From contig JAJEKV010000072.1 in NCBI GenBank assembly GCA_021234155.1, positions 3,790,407-3,854,406 of the forward strand: 64,000 nt of DNA, in the 5' to 3' direction. The notes under the pieces are model-generated. The model saw nothing but the letters and a program-made list of their open reading frames with translations, was not told the origin of the DNA and searched no databases. The stretch comes from Isoetes taiwanensis. Taxonomy: Eukaryota > Streptophyta > Lycopodiopsida > Isoetales > Isoetaceae. This document shows, piece by piece, positions 1 through 9,959 of the stretch (its first letter is position 1; each line of letters opens with the position of its first letter). The translations under genes were made by a program, and so were the position numbers.

Positions 1-1969
1 CTCATAGATCCGTCTATCTAATCTAGGGCTTAATGAGTTTTGTGGAAAGGGACCTTGAGAAGAGTTATCTAGTGTGACATTTTCCCGTCATTCTTAGGGC
101 CAGGTTTCACTCATCTCCATCATTTGAGAAGCACACAATAAGGGCTCTCCATTGGCACTACAGGTTGTGCTGGTATTTAACTTCTGTCGCACCATTAACT
201 TTGAGGGAAGAACAGCCTACGTTTACAATGCCCAATGCCAGTTCATAATTGAAAATAATCTCCTACATGTGGAATAAAAAATAGAGTGCCATCCCAGTCA
301 TTTGGATCCACCCAGTCAGCTCACCGGCCCCACCCGGTCGACATCGACCCGACGCCAACGTCACCGGAGGCGGAATATCCTCCATAGCTAGAGCTTCGAT
401 TTAGGGCATGAGAAACAGAGCTAAAGAGGGCCCCCTTCAGTACGCCCTTCAGTGGCCAGACAGACTTGCTATGAATATCTCGACACTAAAGGCAATCTTA
501 CCTCTTTTTTGACTATGGAATCGAGCCCACAATTGAAGCATTTTCCTCTTTTTTTTCTGCCTCGACAAGCCCTTCTCCTTTCATTCGACCTCGATTTGCA
601 TTGCCAGAAAGGAAGAGGTTGATTCATTGCTCTATGGAGTGGTTGCTTGGCCCTTTTCGCCTTTTCTGACGGGCTGGAAGTACTTTGAGCTTTGCTAGTG
701 ACAGAATTAGCCTTGGCCTTAGTATAAGCTCGACATGGCTATTTTTTCTTCCTCGGAACATTGCACACAGGTTGCAATCCTTGACACAGTCCCCTTTCCA
801 GCTCGCAATCAGAAAAATGATTTGTTGAACATATGCAAAATCATGATCTGAATGAAAACTCTATTTCTTGGGAACCGACAATAGGGCTTCCTTCTTTCTA
901 ATCCCTTGTCTCAAACTTTCCTATTTATGCTCTTCTGCCTTTATCCTTCAGATGCCGGAATTGAATAACATACGACTGCGGGCTTCAGGCGCCTCTACAG
1001 ATATGTGGAAAAGCCGAGGCAAATTCTTGAATCTGAGCAATTCCATCGGATTCTGCAACTGTAGATTACATAAATGATTAACTTTGCCTCATTCCAATTG
1101 ATGCCTCGGTCCATTTGCGATCAAATCGCTCGTTGCTGTCTGTTCATACCCGAAATATGTCAAAAAAAATTCAAGAATTCGCCCAGGCATTGAAATACGA
1201 TCATGTGGGGCACAAGCTTATGCCCAGCTCAGAAGTTTTCCCAGAAAACTCAAAAACTCAACTCAAAAATCTGGCCGGTATCTTGTACCCAGGAAAAAAA
1301 TAGCAACGTGTCAATAAGATGTAAGAGTACATGAGAATCGAATCTTCGTATACATAATTATATATACAAGAAATTGCGAACATTTCTTTGGTTCCAAACC
1401 TGTGTGAATAGATCCGCTGTTAATGTCTAACATTTGATTATGGTTCTTCGCTTAGTAATGAATTTGTGTTAGTTTGAAACATTACAAAATATGTTCCTAA
1501 GCATGCGACGAAGATCTTTTTTCATTAAGTACTACAGTCTTTGTTTTAGATATGTTTGTTTCTAGCAACATTGTTCATACATGTTGCAACTGGCAATAGC
1601 ATGGATGATTAAACCACACTAAAAAATTATCTGCAAATATCAGAAGTATCTGCGATCTTGATTTGTGCTATGGACATTGATCTACGACATTAATAAATGA
1701 TACTATGACTATGGCCACGCAAGTTATAATAGAAGCATTGGACATGGGTTTGTAAGCCAAAAAAATAAAAAGCAACACAAGAGTCAATGGAAGAAGAGAT
1801 GTTAAAGAGGAGAGACTCCAAGGTTTCAAGGATGCGAAGAATGGGAAAAAACAGAGGACTAGTGTGCATTCTTTTGCCATAGACACAGCCATAAAAAGCT
1901 CTACAAAGATTAACTTGCAAGGAAGGAGAAATGAAAAATAAGGGTTTTTTTTTAAATATCCATATGAGT
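1..1969. other. AT-rich stretch without a recognisable gene
   Basis: I see no supported gene here. Two short plus-strand frames (868-1077 and 1115-1303) have no recognisable motif or splice context. A segment at about 1290-1365 resembles 5964-6060: both contain GTACCCAGGAAAAA, then a related ACGTGTCA block, then GAATCGAATCTT. This suggests a dispersed repeat or decayed gene end, present twice 4.67 kb apart. Confidence 0.5.
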
Positions 1970-2137
1970 TGACATTGCAAAACAAAACCGTAATTTAAAT
2001 GGCATAATAGTTAATTGCGCATATATGTTGTGGGCCAACAATGAATTGGATAAATTGACAAATAATAGTATAGCCCAAGGGGTGTGAGGTGGCAGTTTAA
2101 GATTGGCCCATGAAGTTTTGTTAAGAAAAAATGAAGG
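1970..2137 (+). repeat. Direct repeat copy 1, partner at 2722-2890
   Basis: This ~168-bp block recurs at 2722-2890. Shared landmarks in order are GACATTGCAA, TAATTTAAATG, GCATATATATGTTG, GGATAAATTGACAAATAATA and TGGCCCAT. Both copies end near a TGAAGG. By eye the identity is about 80 percent. Two same-orientation copies 750 bp apart could be terminal repeats of a small element (TRIM-like) or an old tandem duplication. I see no primer-binding site between them. Confidence 0.55.
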
Positions 2138-2271
2138 CATAGTAGATCAATTGGTTGGTGATCTTCTTTGCAGTATGTAGGAAGAAAAAGGTTCATATGT
2201 TGAATAAGAAGGCAATTCAACTGTGGAATAGGCCTCGCTATGCGACATGTTTCATGTCTTAGAATCTAGAA

Positions 2272-2450
2272 TGTTAAAATGTTAGCAATTGAATTTGACA
2301 TTCTTATGCTCAACCATGGAATGAGCACAATGTTCGTAGAGAGCTTCTAGCACATCGCCTAGCGAGGATTTAGAACGCCAACAATCGAATTGAGTTTGGC
2401 ATTCTTGCCTTCAACCATAAGATGAGCACTCTATTTGTAGATTTAGCCAA
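2272..2450 (+). repeat. Degenerate ~107-bp tandem repeat
   Basis: A unit with GACATTCTTATGCTCAACCA followed by ATGAGCACAATGTTCGTAG (2298-2340) recurs near 2398-2443 as GGCATTCTTGCCTTCAACCA and ATGAGCACTCTATTTGTAG. A weaker third trace follows near 2510. The array lies between the two copies of the 168-bp direct repeat. Confidence 0.5.
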
Positions 2451-2721
2451 CGTGGGTATTGCTGTGCGGCGACATATTTTAGTATCAAAATGTCAAAATC
2501 TAGATCTGAAATTCTTGTCCATGAGTACACGAGTACACGGAGCAGAGAATACACAAAAAGTTGGACATCTATTTGTCTTTAATGTTCATTTACTCAGCAT
2601 TTTGTATCCTTCATGTTTCAGTAATGCTGATTATTCAATGTTAGTATAATTACAAAATAATGCTATCACATAATAATATGTTGACATCTAGGAGACATTA
2701 GATTGAGGACATCCAATGTGT

Positions 2722-2890
2722 TGACATTGCAAGGCAAAATTATAATTTAAATGTCATAAAGCCTTATTGGGCATATATATGTTGTCGGCCAATAATGAGT
2801 TTGGATAAATTGACAAATAATAAAACAGCTCAAGAGAGGTGTTAATGTAAGAGTGGCCCATAAAATCTCGTGTAAAAAAAGTGAAGGTTT
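2722..2890 (+). repeat. Direct repeat copy 2, partner at 1970-2137
   Basis: This is the second copy of the repeat at 1970-2137, same orientation, with scattered substitutions and small indels. From here to 3640 the sequence is AT-rich with no gene that I can support. Confidence 0.55.
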
Positions 2891-3641
2891 ACAGGGTTAT
2901 TTGATTTGCCGAACCAACGGGTTTCTGATTCGAAAGTGTGATTCCAGTATGGGCTCAAAATGAGATGAATGGAGGCAGCAACATCAAGTCCAGAGCGAAA
3001 TTTAGAGCGAAATTTGGAACGGATTTGCTGTGAACGACGACTTAAATTAAACGCACTTATTTTAAAAGTGCATTTAACCTTTAAAAAAATTGAATGAAGT
3101 TAGAAAAAAGCTCTTTTTTTCAAGAATTTTAATTGTTAATGCATGGCAATATAAATTTGAGCACTTTTTAGCCTATTTTAATCATTGCACAAAATTATTG
3201 ATAAATAGAAGCTTACAATTAGGCATTTATAGTATGCTTTTTCTATCTACATGATCACTCTAATAAAGAACATCTTACGACATAGCAACTTTTAGAAGAT
3301 TTTCGATAATGCATGAAGTTGCTAAAGAAAAATAGCATTAATAAAGGATCTTAAAGCGCATTCATCTGTATTAAAACTTCATTTGTAGAGTTACAGCATG
3401 CAATCGAATCATTCATCTTTAAGATTACTTAATTTGTTCACTTATAACCAAATAATCGAAGTGCTAGTCTCTTTCCAATAGTTTATTAGGACTAAATGGT
3501 TGTTCTTCTCACTTTTCTTTTTAAAGAGTATGAACCAAATAATAACGAAAAAAATTATCAATTTCAAGCTTCTACTAGTTGAAAGATGACTGACAAATAA
3601 CATAAGGTTTAAGAATTATTTAGTTAAAAGCACAACACCAT

Positions 3642-4443
3642 TTATAAAACAAAAAGAATGTCAACGTGGGAAGCATATAGCTTTTTAACTTGCAGAGGCC
3701 TTTGTCCAGAAGCATCTTTGGGAGGTCTTCTGATTGTGGCTGTAGAGAGCCTCATCATATCAACAACACGCTTGGTAGCATTGACATGGTTCAACAGCTT
3801 TGTGCTCCTATCAACTTCCTTACTTTCCAGGAGCTCTTTTTTTTTTCTCCTTGGGCACTTCTGAGTTGGGCACTTCTGATCCCTCAATGCGCGGCACCTT
3901 CCTCTTCCTTTGCACAACAATGTCTTTGACATGTTTTCTTTTATTTTTAAGCAAGTCCTTATCCAGTGCTCTATCTAATTTCCCACCACCATCTCCATCC
4001 TCTTCCTCTTGACTGCTTGCTTCTTCGTCTTCTTCCCCACTCAATTGTTCTTCTCCACTTTTCACTCCCTCTGATTTATCATCGGGGTAGACTTTACCTA
4101 CCTTTAGTACTGCTGAATTACAAGCCAGAACACTTTGGAGGACATCAATAATATCATGTTGCACAAAGTTATCAGTTTCTTGAATATTAAAGTAAATAAA
4201 CTTAACTAACAATACTTACGAAAGTTTTGGCACCAGCACGGATGTACTCTTTCAAATCAGCGGAAAACACAATAAGATCTTCATGAAAACACTGTTTAAA
4301 ACAATTATGCTCTCTTCACCAGTGCTAATTATCCGAAATACCACTTGGTTTGCAAAATCATTCCCTCTTGCACTGAAAATTCTTCCAGGGATAAAAAAGT
4401 CATCCTTCTTTAAAGTTTCTCTGCCAGAGATGGCCGTTGTCAA
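3642..4443 (-). pseudogene. Decayed nuclear-type protein gene with an acidic and a basic region
   Basis: Three minus-strand reading frames join into one protein-like series. The first (4443 to about 4280) contains DDFFIPGRIFSARGNDFANQ and VVFRIISTGEESIIVLNSVF. It continues after a one-base shift with DLIVFSADLKEYIRAGAKTF (about 4277-4218). The next frame (to 3820) has a helical part, then a Glu/Asp-rich tract with GEEDEEASSQEEEDGDGG, then Lys/Arg-rich KNKRKHVKDIVVQRKRK. A last shifted frame (to 3642) has STKLLNHVNATKRVVDMMRL. The acidic and basic tracts suggest a nuclear protein. At least two frameshifts make it a pseudogene or a transposon-borne gene piece. I do not recognise the family with certainty. 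Confidence 0.5.
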
Positions 4444-4844
4444 AGAAATAAGCTGTGCAGATGCTTGTCTTGAAATCCTCTAGAAAGAAACCAGTGGTGA
4501 TTTAACATTTAAATTTGTATCCTTCGTCAAGTTCTCCAGAAGGATTTTTAAACTTCATTTTAGGCGTTTTACTGCAGAACAAAACTTTTATTATGCAACG
4601 AATTTGCTTTTATTATGCAACGAATTTGCAGAAGATATTTGATAAATACTTTTGTCAGAAAAAATGCAGAAAAGCTACTAAAATATGCAGAAAAACTGGC
4701 CGATTCATGGAGCTTTTAGTCACTTTGCTCTAAATAACTAATTTTCATTGATGTTTTCATCACTTTTCTACCAATTTCCTTCTCTGTAAACCGAAATATA
4801 TACTCTTACTAAGTACAAAGATGTGTTAGAATCACAGTGATTCG

Positions 4845-4990
4845 GCTCATTCTACTGCCGATTTTGCTGTTTCTACAGCAGATTTTTCTGATTCTACAGC
4901 CGATTTTTCACTTTCTCAGCCGATTTTTCAATTGTTCATGTCTGGTTGCCGAGTCCACTGAAACTATTGCTGATTTTTCTACTCTACAGC
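4845..4990 (+). repeat. Short degenerate minisatellite, CAGCCGATTTTTC motif
   Basis: The motif CAGCCGATTTTTC or a close variant (CTGCCGATTTTG, CAGCAGATTTTTC) occurs about six times with 17-25 bp spacing. A second short motif, AAAACCGATTTCCC or AAAACCAATTTCCC, recurs at 5060-5115. Both lie inside the candidate LTR. Confidence 0.6.
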
Positions 4991-5310
4991 CATCTGGTTT
5001 CAAAAGAGCGGCAGATTCTGATCTATTTGATTATGCCCTTGGAGAACGATTTCCCTTTTTACAAAACCGATTTCCCTTATGCTCTTGATTCCTTTACAAA
5101 ACCAATTTCCCCTTTCTGCAAAATCGTTTTTTCTTTCTGCTTCGAATTTTTGGATGATGATCAGGTCGATTTTGGCCAATTCTGCTCTTGTCGCCTTTGA
5201 GGACGTTCAAATCTAATCTGGTTAACTACCCAGTAACAAAAAGCAAATAAAAGGCCGGTTGTTGTTGACCAACAACGTCCAAAATGCTAGCAAAGATAAA
5301 GAAAAGTAAC

Positions 5311-5546
5311 CCGTATAAATTTATACCGCATAACTTTTTTCCTTTTAATTTAAGACCGAGAAACTTCTAGAATTGCACTTTTTGGGATTAATTAATCCCG
5401 CTTTTATTCTCTCTAGTGGAAGAGACGGTATGAATTTATACCGTCTTCTACTTCTTAAGGGTGTCAATGCCTTAAAGTTGTGCTAGTAAACATTCAACAA
5501 TAGATGATGGTATAAATTAATACCACCACGGTATAAATTCATACCA
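5311..5546 (+). repeat. Cluster of four near-identical palindromes, GGTATAAATTNATACC
   Basis: Four copies of one palindrome occur within 235 bp: 5312-5328, 5423-5446 (AGACGGTAT and ATACCGTCT arms), 5509-5524 and 5530-5545. The centre AATT and the GGTAT/ATACC arms are conserved, while the sequence between copies is not. A regulatory palindrome within an LTR is one reading and small hairpin-forming repeats another. Confidence 0.65.
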
Positions 5547-5611
5547 CAAACTTTTTGTTGAGAACCTCAAAGGTACAAGTTTAAATTTAAAAAGGAACTT
5601 TCTGCAAAAGA

Positions 5612-5624
5612 TGGTATTAGAGCC
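5612..5624 (+). other. Putative retrotransposon primer-binding site
   Basis: TGGTATTAGAGCC resembles the initiator Met-tRNA complement used by many plant LTR retrotransposons. It lies six bases after the CA that would end the LTR. The following 350 bp has no long ORF. A short reading from 5838 (MAAKKLWQQENVLKAMPS) is not enough to call gag. Confidence 0.35.
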
Positions 5625-6424
5625 AACAACAATTGCATTCCGGTGGCCAGAGAAAAGATCTCATATGCTTGCAACTGATGATGTAGCAGCATCTGATAAC
5701 CATTGAAGAAGTAGATTTGCAACCAGCCCCAGATCTGCAATAGAAAAGATTTAGCTCTCCGACACCTCCACTGAAGTATTTTTATTTTCTGTCATGATCA
5801 CGCAAGGCGCAGAAGCAAAGGAATACGTTGGCCATTCAATATGGCGGCAAAGAAGCTATGGCAGCAGGAAAACGTGTTGAAGGCGATGCCTTCCACTTTA
5901 TGCCACATCCTTCGTTGAAGAAGGGAGAGCTAAAACTTCCACCGGAGAATCACATCTAAAAACCCCTGTACCCAGGAAAAAGAACCGGAAAATATGCATA
6001 CGTGTCATTTAAATAAAAAAGGACAAAAGAATCGAATCTTTGGAGAATGACTTATATATGTGTAGATATATAACCTAAGGAAAAGAACACATGGACTATG
6101 AACTATGGTGCATCCACATTGTGTGTGGAATAAACCTTGGGTAGTGGAATTAATGACTCAAGGTTAATTTGTAGGAATCTAAAGTTGTGGATTGGTTTGA
6201 CATAAGATATTCTCTTAAACATTTGGAATTGGAGGGTATATAAGGAGTAAAGCATACTAGTAGTTTATCTTGAATAGGGGTAGATCTTACATGTCTATAA
6301 GGCTGGACTTGGCAAAATTGAATTATGTAGTGATTTATCTGGTACTGGAAACGTGTACACTATGGACACATTATTAATGACATACTAGTTGATAAAACGC
6401 GTTACAGGGTTGACTTTATAGGTG

Positions 6425-6505
6425 GCACTATATCCAATTTCACAAGTGACACTATATATGTCACTATATCCAATTTCACAAGTGACACTATATATGTCAT
6501 TATGG
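6425..6505 (+). repeat. Tandem duplication, 38-bp period
   Basis: CACTATATCCAATTTCACAA followed by GTGACACTATATATGTCA is present twice in tandem, then related GTGACAC/GTGACAT words continue to about 6535. It lies 300-400 bp upstream of the start codon of the intact gene at 6851, so it may be in its promoter region. Confidence 0.7.
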
Positions 6506-6850
6506 GTGATGTGGGACTGACACTACAGGTGACATACATGTTCTCATTGCTGTATTTGTGTCAGCGAGCTTTGACACCTATAAATTGAAAAAAATTGAGT
6601 TGTCATTCTAGGCCAAAATTTGACACAATCAGTTACACTAATTGACCCCTTCTTTTATAGTGTTTGAAAAGTTCATATCCCAAACTTTTTATATTATTCA
6701 AAATTTTGGCCCATTTGCATAGGTTGACAAAAAGTTCCTTTCCTTGCCTGCACCAAATCCCAGTCATCCCGCACGGAGCGCCAAACCTAGTCAATCTTTG
6801 GGCTTGTTATAGAAAAGGGCAGGCGAGCCAAACATTCTCACAGCATAAAG

Positions 6851-8887
6851 ATGATCTCCATATTGTTTCTTGCCTTTTGTATGGGAAGAGCAGCAATTGC
6901 TGATTCCGCTTCTTATTATGCTGATTTAATAACCAAATCTGCCGATGCGAGTTCATGTCTGGAAAGAGCACTCTTTGCAAAAGACAAGGATCCGTTTTAC
7001 GAATGGATCAGCAGCTCTTCGTTTGTGAATGGATTTGGAATTAATGACAGCATTTCAGTTCAAGGGGCAGGGATGGCGTATAAAAAACTGAGTGCATGGA
7101 GAGTGGCAGGGCAGGCAGCAGATGGGAGCGTGAATCTGTTCAATTCGCCGGAGCCGCATGTCTTCGGAGGATCCTTTCACCAGAGCGGAGGAAATCTGTT
7201 TGCAAATATGACAGTATATTGGGGTGTGAGCATCAGGATGTGTGGCACTGTCAGAGGCCCCAATTCATGCCGCTACACCACCCAGATAATTGCTACGCAG
7301 GAAAATGGCTCTGAAGCCGCCACGTTCAAAGCCCTTTTCGCAGAAGTACCTTACCTGGATCCATCTGGTGGCACTGATAATTCCACGTACCTTACCAATT
7401 GGGTTAGCAATGCGCGCACATCAGGCGCAGTTGGAGAAAATCAAATAACTGTGAATAGGATCGACACGAACAGCCAGAGGAAGGATGATGAAAAAAATTG
7501 GTTCTACTTGGATCCGCTGGTGTCAGCTCATAGCTGCAGCAGAGAAATGGCAAGATTCTACACGGCTGATATGGTTGCTTATATGAGGAGTAACAGTAAC
7601 TCCGTTACGTGCGGTTGCTATGGGAACCTCAACGTCTGTGTCAAGACTGCAAATGTCAGTGCTTTAAGTAATATGTTTACAGAAGTATGTCAGGAGAATA
7701 TCAACTCTTTCTGGACTCCCACAACTGATGGACTACGCCTCTTCTCTTATACCAACAACTTGGATGCTTACTACTTTGTGTCTGCGTCTGCTTCCTTCTC
7801 TCATAACATATCTTCCCTCCCTCTTTCTAAGGATTCACATACTGTTAATCAAATGTATAATCTGATGCTTTGTTTAGAGGACTGGGTAAACAGCAACCCT
7901 CATCCGGACTTCATCGAAAAGTTGACGGAATGTTCTCAGAATCTTTCTTACAATTTAACTGAATTGATCGATGATACGATCCCATCAAATTCTACGAATC
8001 TGATCATCGAGTACCCTCTGGATGTAGTTTATCAAACTGTTGAGAATGCAGTGAATAGCGGAGATAATTGCCAAGATCTCAAGGGGGAAGACCAGGTATG
8101 CTCCTTGGATATTCTAAGCAATGAACAGAAGCAGCAAATAGACAACATTATAGCAAACTTTAGCCATCTGCTGGAAGTGGGTGATGGGGCGCAAGATAAC
8201 TGGGACAACATGGCATCCAAGCTCCATGACATTTACGTGGATATGTTGACAGCACTGCTGGCTATGTTTACAGCGACAGCGGTAGTGTTCAGCAAGACAA
8301 TGGTGGCAGCAGAGCAGCTGCTTGTAGGCTCCATTATGGCCGGCCTCAGGAAGATCATTTCTTCAAAACCAAAAGAAAATTCTGAGACAGATGCTGCTGA
8401 GGAGGACGAAGATGCATTCTATCCTTCTTCAAAACGAAATGAAAATTCTGAGCAAGCCGCAGATAAACCAAATGCTGAGGAGGACGAAGGTGCATTCTAT
8501 CCCAATTCGTGGTGGCTTGTTGGATTGAGGCTGTCTGTGAGGCTTGCTTTTCTGCTTCTAGTGACCTTGAAATTCATGTTCATGGCCTGGTCCGACCTTA
8601 AGAAACTGGATTCTTCACCACAGGAGGGTTGGACAGGAACTCTTCACTACCAGCAAGACGACATGGCATTTCTTGTCACCACTACTTCCACCATTCAGCT
8701 TACACACAGACGCATCACTATCACCATCTCAGAAGCCATACTTGTGCCTTACATAATCTTTGTATTCTTTCTCAGTTGGTTGCACCTCCTTCGAAACCCT
8801 CTCTTGCGTAACTACATCATCCTGCCCTCTGATTATGACTTGCTTATAGCCAACCACAAACAATCCTCTGCCAAGAAGTCCCCCTAA
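6851..8887 (+). CDS. Single-exon secretory/membrane protein of unknown function, 678 aa
   Basis: This is the only long uninterrupted ORF. Residues 1-17 form a typical signal peptide (hydrophobic core ILFLAFC, AIA before the likely cleavage site), which supports this start. Residues 18-460 form a large ectodomain with about a dozen cysteines, including a CGC pair near 254-256. It has many N-glycosylation sequons, for example NMT (119), NGS (152), NST (177), NVS (268), NIS (319), NLS (364), NLT (368) and NFS (436). A moderately hydrophobic segment spans about 463-497. Residues 506-552 hold a duplicated acidic motif ending DAFYP and GAFYP. Two likely membrane helices follow (about 555-580 and 627-647), then a Lys-rich tail. 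The substitution-tolerant, open full-length frame suggests a functional gene. I do not recognise a domain; a receptor-like or cell-surface role is only inference. Confidence 0.85.
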   Translation: MISILFLAFCMGRAAIADSASYYADLITKSADASSCLERALFAKDKDPFYEWISSSSFVNGFGINDSISVQGAGMAYKKLSAWRVAGQAADGSVNLFNSPEPHVFGGSFHQSGGNLFANMTVYWGVSIRMCGTVRGPNSCRYTTQIIATQENGSEAATFKALFAEVPYLDPSGGTDNSTYLTNWVSNARTSGAVGENQITVNRIDTNSQRKDDEKNWFYLDPLVSAHSCSREMARFYTADMVAYMRSNSNSVTCGCYGNLNVCVKTANVSALSNMFTEVCQENINSFWTPTTDGLRLFSYTNNLDAYYFVSASASFSHNISSLPLSKDSHTVNQMYNLMLCLEDWVNSNPHPDFIEKLTECSQNLSYNLTELIDDTIPSNSTNLIIEYPLDVVYQTVENAVNSGDNCQDLKGEDQVCSLDILSNEQKQQIDNIIANFSHLLEVGDGAQDNWDNMASKLHDIYVDMLTALLAMFTATAVVFSKTMVAAEQLLVGSIMAGLRKIISSKPKENSETDAAEEDEDAFYPSSKRNENSEQAADKPNAEEDEGAFYPNSWWLVGLRLSVRLAFLLLVTLKFMFMAWSDLKKLDSSPQEGWTGTLHYQQDDMAFLVTTTSTIQLTHRRITITISEAILVPYIIFVFFLSWLHLLRNPLLRNYIILPSDYDLLIANHKQSSAKKSP

Positions 8888-9020
8888 AGTGCTTGGATTG
8901 GGCTACTAGTATTTACTTTTTGTTCTTAATGAACTACTTTGTATCTTTGGCATCCATGTGAACTAAACCAACAAGTTTGCCATATTGTAAATTAGTGTGT
9001 AAATGATTTTATATCTCTAA
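8888..9020 (+). other. Probable 3' flank of the 678-aa gene
   Basis: About 130 bp of AT-rich sequence separates the stop codon from the CTAG terminus of the minus-strand Helitron at 9021. No perfect AATAAA was seen, although AATGAA at 8928 could serve as a near-upstream element in plants. The Helitron therefore sits immediately downstream of this gene, tail to tail. Confidence 0.35.
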
Positions 9021-9050
9021 CTAGTAATGGTGCCCAGCGTTGCTGGGCAT
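9021..9050 (-). mobile_element. Helitron 3' terminus: hairpin plus CTAG
   Basis: Read on the minus strand, this is TGCCCAGCAACGCTGGGCA (8-bp stem, 3-base loop) followed by CCATTA and CTAG. The next host base is T. This is the canonical Helitron 3' end: short hairpin, CTRR, insertion before T. The same sequence ends a second element at 53963-53992 on the plus strand, and similarity stops right after CTAG-T in both. The helicase fragment at 9192-9671 lies upstream in the same orientation, as expected. Confidence 0.8.
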
Positions 9051-9144
9051 TCGTTGGAAGTTTGTAAATGTTTTTATTGCAATAAGAAATGTGTGTAGTA
9101 AGCTTTTACTATTGGAATAAAAAAATATTCGAACATAGTTATAG

Positions 9145-9163
9145 TGCCCAGTGCTGCTGGGTA
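9145..9163 (-). mobile_element. Degenerate second Helitron-like hairpin end
   Basis: Minus-strand TACCCAGCAGCACTGGGCA followed by CTATAACTATG closely resembles the terminus at 9021, with CTAT in place of CTAG. It lies about 120 bp inside that terminus. It could be the original end of an older copy, bypassed when a downstream CTAG was used, or a tandem end duplication. Confidence 0.5.
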
Positions 9164-9191
9164 TTAGTACAATGTAAGAAATCTATAGAAA

Positions 9192-9671
9192 CTAAGGGGC
9201 TATTCCATCCCGTAGAATGACTACATTTGGAGTGAACCTCCCTTTGTTTTTTAGCAGTGCTCCTTGTCTTGAGGTTTCTTGAATGTATACCTTCACTCCG
9301 TGTTGTGTAGTGCACCTTGAGAATGCGACATAGAGCTGGTCGTGTGCGAATACTGGAGTTGGTAGGTAGATGCCAACGGAGGTCATTGACTGTCCTTGCG
9401 ACTTGTTTATGGTCATCGAGAATGCAAGTCGCACGGGGAACTGCCTTCGCTTGAAGGGGAGGAGGTCATTATCTGATGGCTCCAGTGTTATCCTTGGTAT
9501 GAGGACCCGTGTTCCTTTGTAGGTGCCACTGATTATTTCTGCATCTATGATTCTTGGGTGCGCTTTGATTATACGGAGGCGGGTGCCATTGCAGAGACCA
9601 GCCTTTGGGTTCATGTTTCTGAGTAGGATGATGATGGCACCATCCTTGATATGTAACTTATGCGGTGGCAT
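9192..9671 (-). pseudogene. Helitron/PIF1-like helicase, C-terminal part
   Basis: The 159-residue frame carries the end of a PIF1-type superfamily 1B DNA helicase as found in plant Helitron Rep/Hel proteins. It starts with GMPPHKLHIKDGAIIILLRN and GLCNGTRL, then has the motif V-like SMTINKSQGQS and the motif VI-like YVAFSRC. It ends normally with a stop. The N-terminal Walker A and B motifs and the Rep nuclease are missing. Upstream on the minus strand the sequence turns AT-rich and non-coding. The helicase would unwind and transfer DNA during rolling-circle transposition, but this copy is truncated. A separate fragment with other helicase motifs lies at 29999-30490, same strand. Confidence 0.85.
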
Positions 9672-9959
9672 GCCATGAATATAATTCTATGATGTGACAA
9701 ACAAGTATTATTTTTTAACATGGTACTAGAATATGATAGTTGTAGTTGGTCTTTGTAATAACTTAAAATATATGATATCTATTAATGCTCAGTATATCAA
9801 GTTTAGTGCAATGATATTTGATCGCGTCTATCTTCCTTAGTATATGCACATTATAATATTAAGTGCCTACATTAACGTCTTAAAATATATGATAAGTATA
9901 TCTCTAGTTTAATGGAGTGATATTTGGATGGCATCTAATTTATGATATTTGATAGTAAT

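Larger units (their letters stand above)
4824..5606 (+). mobile_element. Candidate 5' LTR of a retrotransposon
   Basis: The interval begins TGTTAGA and ends TGCA. Six bases later lies TGGTATTAGAGCC, one base different over its first 12 positions from the common plant primer-binding site TGGTATCAGAGC complementary to initiator Met-tRNA. About 780 bp is an ordinary LTR length. No matching 3' LTR, polypurine tract or gag-pol ORF was found, so this would be a truncated or solo-derived copy. The call rests on LTR-like ends plus the binding site only. Confidence 0.35.

Noticed and set aside
1668-2220. Overlapping minus-strand frames of 60-105 codons
   Set aside because: AT-rich hydrophobic peptides that span a direct-repeat boundary, with no conserved motif.
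3658-4012. Plus-strand Ser/Leu-rich frames opposite the decayed gene
   Set aside because: They are the complement of the Glu/Lys-rich coding strand.
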